NCBI GenBank assembly: GCA_015068245.1
Contig: SVKU01000018.1
Coordinates: 1-50,969, forward strand
Length of the DNA: 50,969 bases
Direction of reading: 5' to 3'
Source: Oscillospiraceae bacterium
Lineage (GTDB): Bacteria; Bacillota; Clostridia; Oscillospirales; Oscillospiraceae
The position numbers and the translations under genes are program-made. The notes beneath the pieces are model-generated. The model searched no databases. It was not told where the DNA came from and saw only the letters and a program-made list of their open reading frames with translations. Positions 1 to 7,448 of this stretch are shown here, piece by piece (the stretch's first letter is position 1; each line of letters starts with the position of its first letter).

Positions 1-75
1 GTAGTGGATCAGCTTATAGTAGTAATCAAAGCAACAATGGACAGTTGTGAGATTACATGGAAGTTTTAACGCACT

Positions 76-534
76 TTACCTTGATTGATTCGTTTCGCCA
101 AACCTTTGGAAATGGACTACCTCACGTTCACGCAGGAATTTGATTACTTTGTTCACGTCGGGATCGTCGGACAGACGCAGAATGTTGTCGTAAGTTACTC
201 TTGCTTTTTGTTCCGCTGCAAGGTCTTCGGTAAGATCGGCTATGACATCACCCTTTACCTGCATAGTGGCGGCAGTCCATGGTGTACCGCTTGCAAACTG
301 GGGATATACACCGGTGGTGTGGTCTACAAAATACTGAGCAAAGGGGGTACCTTTGATCTGATCTTCGCTCAGGTTGCGTGTCAGCTGATGCACAATTGAA
401 CCGACCATTTCAAGATGAGAAAGCTCCTCTGTACCTATATCGGTCAGCAGTCCTTTTAATTCAGGATATGGCATGGAGTATCGCTGGCTTAAATAACGCA
501 GTGAAGCACCCAACTCACCATCAGGACCGCCAAA
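76..534 (-). CDS. cotJC: CotJC spore coat protein, C-terminal fragment of an interrupted gene
   Basis: The frame encodes the C-terminal 152 residues of a CotJC/manganese-catalase-like ferritin-fold protein. It begins at the conserved FGGPDGELGAS block and includes YLSQRYSMP, GTEELSHLEM, YFVDHT, DLAAEQKARVTYDNILR and FLREREVVHFQRFGE. The frame is open to 639, but everything upstream of 534 overlaps the 3' end of the recombinase gene and does not resemble a CotJC N-terminus. That N-terminus lies in the same orientation at 2455-2556, directly after the CotJA-CotJB gene. Joining the two pieces gives a 180-residue protein of normal family length. In the arrangement seen here the gene is broken. 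Nothing recognisable, including a terminator, is seen in positions 1-75 downstream. Confidence 0.88.
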   Translation of the reverse strand, partial: FGGPDGELGASLRYLSQRYSMPYPELKGLLTDIGTEELSHLEMVGSIVHQLTRNLSEDQIKGTPFAQYFVDHTTGVYPQFASGTPWTAATMQVKGDVIADLTEDLAAEQKARVTYDNILRLSDDPDVNKVIKFLREREVVHFQRFGETNQSR

Positions 535-559
535 CGGTAAATGCTGCGAACAGTAATTA

Positions 560-1360
560 TCAGGACAGGCATTTTTGAGCATAATTATAGGTGGCCTCGT
601 CGATAATTGGCTCATGCTGTCCTTCAACAATAAAGACATGATCGTCGGTCGTCCATTTCAGTTTACCTGTATAAACAGGGTTTCTTAAAATGTATTTCAC
701 TGCTCTTGAGGTAAAGGGTTTACCTCTTTTGGTCATCGCACCGAGAGAATTAAGCTGAGCTGCAATTTCAACCGTTGTATAGCCAGCCAAAAGCTGCCTG
801 AACATGAACTCGACATTTACGGCTTCCTGAGGGAATATTACAAGTATATTGTTGAAAGCATTGTATCCGTACGGTGGGGGAGACTGCAGACCTCCGCGCC
901 TGGCCTTTTCGCACATACCTTTTTTTACTTCATCTGAAAGGTTGAGACTGTAGTATTCCGCCATAGCTTCCAGTATGCTTTCAAGAATAACAGAAAATTT
1001 ATCGTCCTCCAGATGCTCTGTAACGCTGACAACACGAATTCCTCGCTTTTTCAGAATCGATTTGTAAACAACGCTGTCTTCCCGGTTCCTGGCAAACCTG
1101 TCGAAACGATGAACAAGTATTACATCAAAGGGTTTGGGCTGCTGTGCAGACATGGAAATCATATTCATAAATGCGGGTCTTTTCGATGCGTTTCTTGCAG
1201 ATATGCCCTCATCCATGAATATTATACGTTCATTGTATAAATATCCACAATTTTCGGCATAATTCTTTAGCGCCCTCAATTGAGCATCGGGGCTGAATTC
1301 GGTTTGATCCTCTGTTGATACTCGTATGTAGAATGCAGCTGTTTTGTTAAAATTGTTCAA
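560..1360 (-). CDS. Short serine recombinase (resolvase plus recombinase domain, no zinc ribbon)
   Basis: A 266-residue serine site-specific recombinase. The N-terminal catalytic domain has YIRVST with the nucleophile at Ser15, then a DEGISARN block and the HRFDRFARN helix. A recombinase (DNA-binding) domain follows, ending near the GQHEPIID block. Large serine recombinases of the SpoIVCA type usually run to about 500 residues with a zinc ribbon and coiled coil. Those are absent because the frame stops 26 bp before the predicted attachment core. The start chosen is TTG at 1360 with AAAGGA about 9 nt upstream; the frame is open for 66 more codons upstream without family resemblance. It would be the excisionase/integrase of the cotJC element. 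Its activity without the C-terminal domain is doubtful. Confidence 0.85.
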   Translation of the reverse strand: MNNFNKTAAFYIRVSTEDQTEFSPDAQLRALKNYAENCGYLYNERIIFMDEGISARNASKRPAFMNMISMSAQQPKPFDVILVHRFDRFARNREDSVVYKSILKKRGIRVVSVTEHLEDDKFSVILESILEAMAEYYSLNLSDEVKKGMCEKARRGGLQSPPPYGYNAFNNILVIFPQEAVNVEFMFRQLLAGYTTVEIAAQLNSLGAMTKRGKPFTSRAVKYILRNPVYTGKLKWTTDDHVFIVEGQHEPIIDEATYNYAQKCLS

Positions 1361-1714
1361 ACTGGCACATCCTTTAAAATCGAAATCAAATAGAAACAAA
1401 TTTATTACAAGTGGAGAATGTGTGACGATATAATGAGGATTTGAGCTTGATTGAATGTTGTAAAACGCTGTCGAAACAGGCAAAAAGATAACAAAACGGT
1501 AACAAGAGGGGGTTAGAAAAAAGGTGTCGTAAAGATGGCGTAATTGTACAAAATGCACAATGAAAGCGGCGCATTAGTTTACATAATAACACGATTGGAA
1601 GATTTTTGGAATTTTCGGATTTTTCTAATAATTGACAAAACCAATTGAATATATTATCATTCAATCAATGCATATGAGCAATCATGTGCAAAAAGTTCAG
1701 CGAGGTAAAAATTT
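1361..1714. other. Divergent intergenic region inside the cotJC element
   Basis: This AT-rich stretch separates the recombinase (leftward) from the hydrolase (rightward). It contains a good vegetative-type promoter for the hydrolase (1632-1660). No convincing sigma-A, sigma-E or sigma-K promoter for the recombinase was recognised on the minus strand, and no further gene was seen. Confidence 0.5.
1632..1660 (+). promoter_or_regulatory. Sigma-A-type promoter of the SleB-like hydrolase
   Basis: TTGACA (1632-1637), a 17-bp spacer, and TATCAT (1655-1660), about 55 bp upstream of the hydrolase start. Confidence 0.6.
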
Positions 1715-2404
1715 ATGAAATCCAAGTTTTTGTCGGTTGCTTTACTGATGGCTGCTTTATTTGTTGTCTTTGGTGTTGCGGTTTCTGCCGAAGAGATAAA
1801 CCTGGACGACAGTATTATAGTAGTTGGATACGACCATAACGAAGACTACATGCAGGAGATAGTTCTTGCTCTTGAAGACGGCAGCGATCACGCTGTCTAT
1901 GCAGCAAGGATCTACGAAGCTCAGAGAAATCTTAAGATTCAGGAATTGGGACTTGACGTTGAAGAAACTGACTTTTTCTCCGCTGGTAAGTCTGCTGATG
2001 AGATCCTTGAAGATGTTTATGATTATCTTGGCGTTTCCAATCCCGGATATGTTCTTACCGACGAAGAACGTGCCGTAGTTGTAGCTGCTGTTATGGCAGA
2101 AGCCGGCGGCGAATCCTTTGAAGGTCAGATGATGATAGCTCAGTGTATTCTTGACGGCTCACTGAGAAAAGGTGTGGACGTAATTACTTTTATCGAACAG
2201 AGCCAGATAGTTACCAGTTCAAAAGAACCTTACGATTCCTGCCGTAAAGCAGTAGCTGCCGTTTTCGATATGGGTAAGCGAGTTACTGACGAGGTTGCCG
2301 ATATATGGTATGCTCCTGCAATCACATATTCCGAATGGCACGAAAGTCAGATATATGTTACCACTATCGGTGCACACAAGTTTTTCAGAAAGAATCATGT
2401 TTGA
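1715..2404 (+). CDS. Secreted SleB-like cell wall hydrolase carried in the cotJC element
   Basis: A 229-residue protein with an N-terminal signal peptide (hydrophobic 6-24, VSA then EE as the likely cleavage site). A linker of about 85 residues follows, then a Hydrolase_2/SleB-type domain (about 113-225) starting at TDEERAVVVAAVMAEAGGES. The glutamate in MAEAGGES (Glu129) matches the catalytic glutamate of SleB-family spore cortex lytic transglycosylases, and the C-terminal IGAHKFF matches the IGxHxFY ending. No LysM or peptidoglycan-binding repeat is seen. GAGG precedes the ATG by about 9 nt. It lies between the cotJC halves, opposite to the cotJ operon, and would leave the mother-cell chromosome if the element excises. 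A germination or vegetative wall role are both possible. Confidence 0.82.
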   Translation: MKSKFLSVALLMAALFVVFGVAVSAEEINLDDSIIVVGYDHNEDYMQEIVLALEDGSDHAVYAARIYEAQRNLKIQELGLDVEETDFFSAGKSADEILEDVYDYLGVSNPGYVLTDEERAVVVAAVMAEAGGESFEGQMMIAQCILDGSLRKGVDVITFIEQSQIVTSSKEPYDSCRKAVAAVFDMGKRVTDEVADIWYAPAITYSEWHESQIYVTTIGAHKFFRKNHV

Positions 2405-2556
2405 TTTTTTTCCCGGAAGTTTATGCTTCCGGGATTTTTTATATTTTTTGAATTACCATTTGGTCCACCATATTGCGAAATGATGATACCTGCAAGCTTT
2501 GGGTTTGGTGTTGCAATTTTTACAGGAAACTGAAGTTGTTTTTTATAAATAAACAT
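2395..2556 (-). CDS. cotJC: CotJC spore coat protein, N-terminal fragment of an interrupted gene
   Basis: The minus-strand frame from ATG 2556 encodes MFIYKKQLQFPVKI, then TPNPKLAGIIISQYGGP, the typical CotJC/manganese-catalase N-terminus. After GGPNG (about 2455) homology stops and 19 unrelated residues read through the hydrolase terminator to a TGA at 2397-2395. The ATG overlaps the stop codon of the CotJA-CotJB gene (TAATG), with GGGGAGG about 10 nt upstream, so this is the authentic third gene of the cotJ operon. The remaining CotJC residues are at 76-534. The fragment is 53 codons, of which about 34 are CotJC, and is easily missed because it is so short. Confidence 0.88.
   Translation of the reverse strand: MFIYKKQLQFPVKIATPNPKLAGIIISQYGGPNGNSKNIKNPGSINFREKNQT
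2412..2440 (+). terminator. Terminator after the SleB-like gene
   Basis: An 8-bp perfect stem (CCCGGAAG/CTTCCGGG) with a 6-nt loop followed by ATTTTTT. It sits inside the element, about 15 bp short of the predicted attachment site. Confidence 0.85.
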
Positions 2557-3089
2557 TATTTTTTATCCTCCCCGATGTATTCCCATGGCCAGGGATCCTT
2601 CAGCCAGGTGAAGCTTTTGGCGTGTTCAACATCTTCAATGGTTACAGGGCCGTATTGTTCAACATATTTACTGGTGCCTTCCTGTTTCATGGCGATGTAG
2701 CTTTGCATAAGCTCCAGGGCTTCTTTATCTTTACTGTGAGTGTCCAGATACAGCTGCAGTTCTTTAATGGCAAAATCCAGTGCCATAAGCTCTGCCAGAG
2801 GTGTTCCCCACATTTCGCCCTCGTTGACCATTGCGTGGAATGGCAGGTCAAGTCCCGGGAAGAGTGTTCCCCGCATAATGCCTTTTGACGGCAGATACTT
2901 CTGAGGATTGTTTCGCTGGAAAGGTACATATGGATTTGCCAGCGGAGCAGGTGAGGGCAGAATGCCGCACCAGTCAACATCGGTGTTGGCGTGAGCAGCT
3001 GCCTTTACGCTGTCGGACATATCTTCAGCAGACTGATTTTTTGGTGTCCTCACATACTGAGACTGATTCTGTGAGTTTTTGTTGTCCAA
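2556..3089 (-). CDS. cotJA/cotJB: CotJA-CotJB fusion spore coat protein
   Basis: A 177-residue protein joining two coat proteins usually encoded separately. A polar N-terminus (1-45) is followed by a CotJA-like segment (about 48-85: PLANPYVPFQRNNPQKYLP, then GIMRGTLFPGLDLPF) and a CotJB-like segment (about 98-175: LMALDFAIKELQLYLDTH, then YGPVTIEDV and the WPWEY motif). CotJ proteins assemble in the mother cell into the inner coat together with CotJC, whose N-terminal fragment starts at the overlapping TAATG. The start is TTG at 3089 with a strong AAGGAGG 7 nt upstream. A sigma-E-like -10 (CATATAAT on the minus strand, 3143-3136) lies about 50 bp upstream, without a clear -35. Confidence 0.88.
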   Translation of the reverse strand: MDNKNSQNQSQYVRTPKNQSAEDMSDSVKAAAHANTDVDWCGILPSPAPLANPYVPFQRNNPQKYLPSKGIMRGTLFPGLDLPFHAMVNEGEMWGTPLAELMALDFAIKELQLYLDTHSKDKEALELMQSYIAMKQEGTSKYVEQYGPVTIEDVEHAKSFTWLKDPWPWEYIGEDKK

Positions 3090-3270
3090 GGTATGGCCTC
3101 CTTAAAGTTGCTTTGATGGAGTTGCCTCCGTTCTTATTATATGGGCTTTGGTGCTTCGTGGTGTATAACACATTATTAAGACGAAAAGGCTTGAAATTTA
3201 CAATTCATTCTTTTTTAATTCAGCAAAATGTGTTATTATACTAAAAGCATCGTAGAAAGGCTGTGTTATA

Positions 3271-3864
3271 ATGGCAAACAACAATAATTATTCCAACACC
3301 ATGTCCAGCACGCTGTTTTCATTTGTAAGGAAGCACTGGTATGCCAGCATTAAGGCTGTTGCTGTATATGTTATCTTATATTTCTGTACATTTTCGCTGG
3401 TTAACGGAACAGGAAAGGAGTTTACGGTATACTGGATCGTTTCCGTGCTTTGCGGTGTGCTGTTCTGCTTTTTCAGCTACATGGATACCTGGCGCAAAGC
3501 CATGCGTGACCACAACCTTGTCATGTATAACTACATCGAATATAACAAATGGCGCGGCCTTATTTCCGGACTGCTGGCAGACATTCCCGGTCTTGTTATT
3601 ATTATCTTTATTCTTATTACCAAAGCCTCCGGTGCGTCCAACTATGTAGACTTTGCCAAGGTGGGATATTTTATATTCTATTCTCCCTTTGTTATGCTGG
3701 TAACTGCTCTCGAGGAGTCCACCCATAACCTTATTTATTTCCTGCCTCTTATTGTTACGCCTATTACCGGTGCTGCAGGTTACTACTTTGGATATCGCAA
3801 CATTGGTCTTGTTGGCCAGTTTATCTATAAAACCGACAGAGCAAAGAACAAGAAGCTCCGCTGA
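3271..3864 (+). CDS. Uncharacterised polytopic membrane protein
   Basis: A 197-residue protein that I do not recognise. It has a short polar Asn-rich start, then hydrophobic segments near 26-45, 52-70, 103-120, 130-148 and 155-176, predicting four or five membrane helices, and a basic C-terminus (KTDRAKNKKLR). It lies just upstream of cwlD and radA and is divergent from the cotJ operon, so co-transcription with cwlD is possible. A weak -10-like TATACT lies at 3237-3242. AGAAAGG precedes the start with rather long spacing. Nothing in the sequence indicates a specific activity. Confidence 0.7.
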   Translation: MANNNNYSNTMSSTLFSFVRKHWYASIKAVAVYVILYFCTFSLVNGTGKEFTVYWIVSVLCGVLFCFFSYMDTWRKAMRDHNLVMYNYIEYNKWRGLISGLLADIPGLVIIIFILITKASGASNYVDFAKVGYFIFYSPFVMLVTALEESTHNLIYFLPLIVTPITGAAGYYFGYRNIGLVGQFIYKTDRAKNKKLR

Positions 3865-3884
3865 TTCGGAATATTGCTTACATT

Positions 3885-3912
3885 CACTCCCATATCATTG
3901 ACTATGGGGGTG
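3885..3912 (+). promoter_or_regulatory. Hairpin sequestering the cwlD ribosome-binding site
   Basis: The arms 3885-3894 and 3903-3912 can form a 10-bp stem with one G.U pair and an 8-nt loop. The 3' arm contains the whole GGGGGTG Shine-Dalgarno of cwlD. The following T tract is weak, so terminator function is doubtful. Confidence 0.55.
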
Positions 3913-3919
3913 TTTGTAT

Positions 3920-4588
3920 ATGAGATTTATTGCTGCTGCAGCTGTTGTTTTGTTAATGCTTTCCGGCTGCTCTTTTCTGCCTGCAATGGCAGAACTTGAC
4001 GATGCCTTTACCGTGGTTATCGACCCGGGTCACGGAGGAAGAGACGGTGGTGCATCGACACCAACGGGAGTTAAGGAAAGCGACTTGAACCTCGAAATAT
4101 CTGCACGGCTTGAAAGCCTGCTGGGATTGATGGGCTGGCAAACGGTCATGACGAGAACCGAGGATACTCACCTTGGCGGCTCCAACTTCAAAAAAGCGGC
4201 TGATATCAAAGCTCGGCTTGCCATAACAGAAGAAAATGCGGCAGATGTTCTGGTAAGTATCCACCAAAACCACTACTCCGACAGTCGCTATGGCGGGTCG
4301 CAGGTGTTTTACGGAAGTTCAGCAGGAAGCGATGCTTTGGCGCAGGCAGTTCAGTCCAATTTAAAAACCGCTCTTGATGAGGATAACAACAGGACGATAA
4401 AAAGCGGCACTGATACTGCGTATCTTATGAAAAATGCAGACTGCACTGCTATACTTGTTGAGTGCGGTTTTTTGTCAAACCCGGCAGATGCAGAAAATCT
4501 GCAAAGTGACGATTATCAAAAGAAAGTCGCCATGGCTGTGGCGGCAGGATTGATTCAATTCAAAGGAGAAAGTCCCGATGAAAGCTAA
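3920..4588 (+). CDS. cwlD: N-acetylmuramoyl-L-alanine amidase CwlD
   Basis: A 222-residue zinc amidase of the Amidase_3 family. The ligands and catalytic residues are visible as DPGHGG (His38), KESDLNLE (Glu53), SIHQNHY (His115) and ILVECGFLSN (Glu181). The N-terminus is a hydrophobic signal ending in LSGC, which could be a lipobox (Cys17). CwlD is known to remove peptide side chains during muramic-delta-lactam formation in spore cortex. ATG 3920 is preferred over the upstream TTG at 3914 because the GGGGGTG ribosome site is then properly spaced. The gene overlaps radA by 11 bp. Its ribosome site lies in a hairpin arm. Confidence 0.86.
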   Translation: MRFIAAAAVVLLMLSGCSFLPAMAELDDAFTVVIDPGHGGRDGGASTPTGVKESDLNLEISARLESLLGLMGWQTVMTRTEDTHLGGSNFKKAADIKARLAITEENAADVLVSIHQNHYSDSRYGGSQVFYGSSAGSDALAQAVQSNLKTALDEDNNRTIKSGTDTAYLMKNADCTAILVECGFLSNPADAENLQSDDYQKKVAMAVAAGLIQFKGESPDES

Positions 4589-5936
4589 AACAGTATTCTT
4601 TTGCACCGAATGTGGTAACGAATATCCAAAATGGCAGGGTAAGTGCAGTGCTTGTGGCAGCTGGAACACCGTTGTTGAACAGACGGTAAAACAAACTGCA
4701 AAGGGTACTGTTGCTGCATCAACTGCCCCGTCAAAGAAAGCAAAGCTTCTCAGCCAGGTAGACTGTACAGAGGAAATACGGTTTGGCACAGGTATGGATG
4801 AGCTTGACCGTGTGCTTGGCGGCGGTGCGGTAAAAGGGTCACTGGTATTGGTTGGTGGTTCACCCGGAATAGGAAAATCAACACTGCTGCTGCAGATTTG
4901 TGATCACCTCACCCGTATTGCAAAGGTGCTTTACGTCTCAGGCGAAGAGTCTGAACGTCAGATAAAGCTGAGGGCAGAACGTCTTGGCGTCCACAACAGC
5001 GGAGTGTACGTTCTGTCCGAAACCAACCTTAATGATGTTCTTGAGGCTGTGGAGGATATTAAACCCGACATACTGATAATCGATTCCATTCAGACTCTTT
5101 ACAATGACCAGCTGAATTCAACAGCGGGCAGTGTAGGGCAGGTAAAAGACTGCACATTGACACTGATGCAGTTGGCAAAGAACGATGGTATAACAGTGTT
5201 TGTTATCGGTCATGTCAATAAAGAGGGGGCGATTGCCGGCCCCAAAGTGCTGGAGCACATGGTGGACTGCGTATTGTATTTCGAGGGAACTCAGCAAATG
5301 TCTGCCCGAATGCTCAGAGCTGCAAAGAACAGATTTGGCTCCACCAATGAAGTTGGCGTGTTTGAGATGAGGGATATTGGACTGGTGGAGGTTCCCAATC
5401 CATCTGAGATGCTGCTGTCTGGGCGCCCCAAAGGTGCGCCGGGCACCTGTGTTGCCTGCGTAATGGAGGGCACAAGACCGCTTTTGGCTGAGGTGCAGGC
5501 TTTGGTTGCACCAAGCAGCTTCAGCCAGTCACGCAGAACAACAGACGGTTTTGACTATAACCGTGCTATGCTGCTTTTGGCTGTGCTTGAAAAAAGAGGC
5601 GGTATGAGAATGTCCGGTTGTGATGCCTATCTTAATGTTGTTGGCGGACTTACGCTGGACGAGCCGTCAGCTGATCTGCCTGCTGTAATTGCTCTGGCTT
5701 CCAGTTTTTCCGATAAGCCTGTTGCGGAGGATATTGTAGCGGTAGGTGAGGTCGGACTTACCGGAGAATTGCGTTCTGTTTCGTATATGCAGCAGAGGCT
5801 GAATGAGATAAGTCGTCTTGGTTTTACAAAATGTATCGTTCCCAAACAGGGAACGGCAAAAATTCACCCGCCTGAAGGGCTTGAACTGATAAGAGTAAAG
5901 AATATTAAAGAAGCAATAACTGCGGTCATCGGTTGA
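4578..5936 (+). CDS. radA: DNA repair protein RadA (Sms)
   Basis: A 452-residue RadA. It begins with a C4 zinc finger (Cys9, Cys12, Cys23, Cys26), followed by the RecA-like ATPase with Walker A GGSPGIGKST, the Walker B region ILIIDSIQT, the KNRFG motif specific to RadA, and a C-terminal Lon-protease-like domain (from about 285, including GGMRMSGCDAYLNVVGG and GEVGLTGELR). It acts as a branch-migration helicase in recombinational repair. Length and motifs are complete. It overlaps the end of cwlD and ends inside a terminator shared with the convergent flippase gene. Confidence 0.97.
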   Translation: MKAKTVFFCTECGNEYPKWQGKCSACGSWNTVVEQTVKQTAKGTVAASTAPSKKAKLLSQVDCTEEIRFGTGMDELDRVLGGGAVKGSLVLVGGSPGIGKSTLLLQICDHLTRIAKVLYVSGEESERQIKLRAERLGVHNSGVYVLSETNLNDVLEAVEDIKPDILIIDSIQTLYNDQLNSTAGSVGQVKDCTLTLMQLAKNDGITVFVIGHVNKEGAIAGPKVLEHMVDCVLYFEGTQQMSARMLRAAKNRFGSTNEVGVFEMRDIGLVEVPNPSEMLLSGRPKGAPGTCVACVMEGTRPLLAEVQALVAPSSFSQSRRTTDGFDYNRAMLLLAVLEKRGGMRMSGCDAYLNVVGGLTLDEPSADLPAVIALASSFSDKPVAEDIVAVGEVGLTGELRSVSYMQQRLNEISRLGFTKCIVPKQGTAKIHPPEGLELIRVKNIKEAITAVIG

Positions 5937-5947
5937 TGACCGCAGTT
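5918..5947 (+). terminator. Terminator shared by radA and the convergent flippase gene
   Basis: A 13-bp perfect stem (AACTGCGGTCATC with its complement) and GGTT loop followed by AGTTTTTG on the plus strand. It overlaps the last codons of radA and the stop codon of the minus-strand gene. Confidence 0.85.
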
Positions 5948-7448
5948 AGTTTTTGAACCGCATATTGAAAATCTTGATCAGCCAGTTGATGTCCGTGCGT
6001 GTTACGGCTCCTGTAAGGGATATAACAACGAAAAACACAAGTGTTGAGGAAATACCGGAAATGAATACTGAATTGCCGCCGCTGATGAACCTTGCAAAAA
6101 CCACTGAAGCAGCAACAGCCAGTAGTGTTTTAAATATCAGATCCGGTCTTGGACGATAGTTGGTTACCAGTATTATTTTAGAAAGACTAAAGCCGAAATT
6201 CACCAGCTTCGTTATGGCAAATGCAGTAATATATCCGTCAATACCGTATTTTGGAAGCAGCAGAATGAGCAACAGAACATCAAGAATTGAAGTACATGTG
6301 TTGAGCCTGACATTATACACCTGCTGGCCTAAGCCCTTCAGCATACCGTCTACTATGGTGTCAAGATAAATGAATACCAAAAGCGGGGCGAAACGTGCAA
6401 AGTATAATGATGCTTCGCTGCTGGAGTAAATAAGAACACCAAGCTGATCGGCCGTCACAATCAGTATGGCTGTGCAAAGAGCTGCAAAGATAAAGCTCAT
6501 CTGCATTATATGGGAAACTATATATGTTATTCTGTTGGGGCGGTTGCCTGCTCTGCAGCCTGAAAGCTCAGGTATGAGTATATCAGCTACCGAGTAAAGT
6601 ATAGCTGTGGGGAAGGTAATGACAGGGAACACCATGCCGTGTATTGTGCCGTAACTGGCGATAGCTGCGTGACTGCCATAACTTTTTAAACCGCGGGGTA
6701 TAAGCATATGCTCAAGTGTGTTAAGACCCGAGCGTATGTATTCGTTTGCCGCTAGAGGTACAGTCATTTTCAGCAACCTTTTGAACATGGGCTGATTTGT
6801 GTTTTCGGTGTTTGAAATGTCAAAGCGGTACATGAAAAACAGTACGAGGAAAGACAATGCTGTACCGATTCCGGAACCACCTACCACGCAGGCGCATGAT
6901 TGAGGTATGCCCCTTGCGCCGTAAAGAGAGATAAGAAACATTGTAACAACAATGGAGAAACTACGTTCAAAGAATTCCACCACAACGTATCTACCAATCT
7001 TTCCGGCAGCGGTGAAATACCCGGCCATTACGGAAGACATAACGGAAAAGGGGATACACAATGCACTGACTTTAAGCGGTAGTATGGAGCGTTGGTCGCC
7101 GATCCACAAGATGCCCAGCTGCTCTGAGAAATGAAACATAATTACGGAAACAACAAGGCTGACGACCAAACCGTACAGCAGGCATTGTCGTACAGCTTTT
7201 TTAACACCGTGTTTCCTGCCATAACCAAACTCCTCGGCGATAAGACAGGTGGATCCCACCCTTATGCCACTGCCGCCAACTACAATAGCAAGACTGTACA
7301 CCGACATTACAAGCTCAAAAATACCTATTCCTTCAGCACCGATAAGATTGCTGATATATACCTGAAAACCCATTGCCACGGAGCGTATTATTACAGTCGA
7401 TAAGGTTAGCAGGACGGTGTTAGTCAGCAGTTTTTTAGCAGTGTTCAA
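5946..7448 (-). CDS. spoVB: SpoVB-like oligosaccharide/lipid flippase (MOP superfamily)
   Basis: A 500-residue protein with about 14 hydrophobic segments typical of the polysaccharide-export/SpoVB branch of the MOP flippases. Visible features are the N-terminal TVLLTLSTVIIRSVAMGFQVYISNLIGAEGIG-type block (given here only as its start) and the mid-protein SGLNTLEHMLIPRGL and VFPVITFPTAILYSVADILIPE blocks. SpoVB-type proteins are needed for spore cortex formation, probably by moving a lipid-linked wall precursor; the exact subfamily is inferred. The frame is open from 7493, but TTG 7448 is chosen because AGGGGGG lies just upstream and homology starts there. That ribosome site lies in the arm of the preceding gene's terminator hairpin. 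Confidence 0.78.
   Translation of the reverse strand: MNTAKKLLTNTVLLTLSTVIIRSVAMGFQVYISNLIGAEGIGIFELVMSVYSLAIVVGGSGIRVGSTCLIAEEFGYGRKHGVKKAVRQCLLYGLVVSLVVSVIMFHFSEQLGILWIGDQRSILPLKVSALCIPFSVMSSVMAGYFTAAGKIGRYVVVEFFERSFSIVVTMFLISLYGARGIPQSCACVVGGSGIGTALSFLVLFFMYRFDISNTENTNQPMFKRLLKMTVPLAANEYIRSGLNTLEHMLIPRGLKSYGSHAAIASYGTIHGMVFPVITFPTAILYSVADILIPELSGCRAGNRPNRITYIVSHIMQMSFIFAALCTAILIVTADQLGVLIYSSSEASLYFARFAPLLVFIYLDTIVDGMLKGLGQQVYNVRLNTCTSILDVLLLILLLPKYGIDGYITAFAITKLVNFGFSLSKIILVTNYRPRPDLIFKTLLAVAASVVFARFISGGNSVFISGISSTLVFFVVISLTGAVTRTDINWLIKIFNMRFKN

Larger units (their letters stand above)
520..2457. mobile_element. Putative 1,938-bp intervening (skin-like) element interrupting cotJC
   Basis: The two cotJC fragments align through a shared imperfect 20-bp segment (534-515 and 2472-2453, minus strand), 14 of 20 bases identical, with ATGGT the longest exact block. 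Whichever identical base is the crossover point, the intervening length is 1,938 bp (646 codons) and precise excision restores the reading frame. The insert holds only two divergent genes, a serine recombinase reading toward one end and a SleB-like hydrolase reading toward the other. A recombinase beside a split sporulation gene is the design of known elements in sigK (skin) and spsM (SP-beta). That excision really occurs is inferred. The short recombinase means this could also be a locked remnant. The boundaries are uncertain by about 15 bp. Confidence 0.8.

Noticed and set aside
535-639. Upstream extension of the CotJC C-terminal fragment as its true N-terminus
   Set aside because: It overlaps recombinase coding sequence, lacks a ribosome site, and the genuine CotJC N-terminus is present at 2556.
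1361-1558. Upstream 66-codon extension of the recombinase
   Set aside because: It has no recombinase homology, and TTG 1360 has a proper AAAGGA site and the correct family N-terminus.
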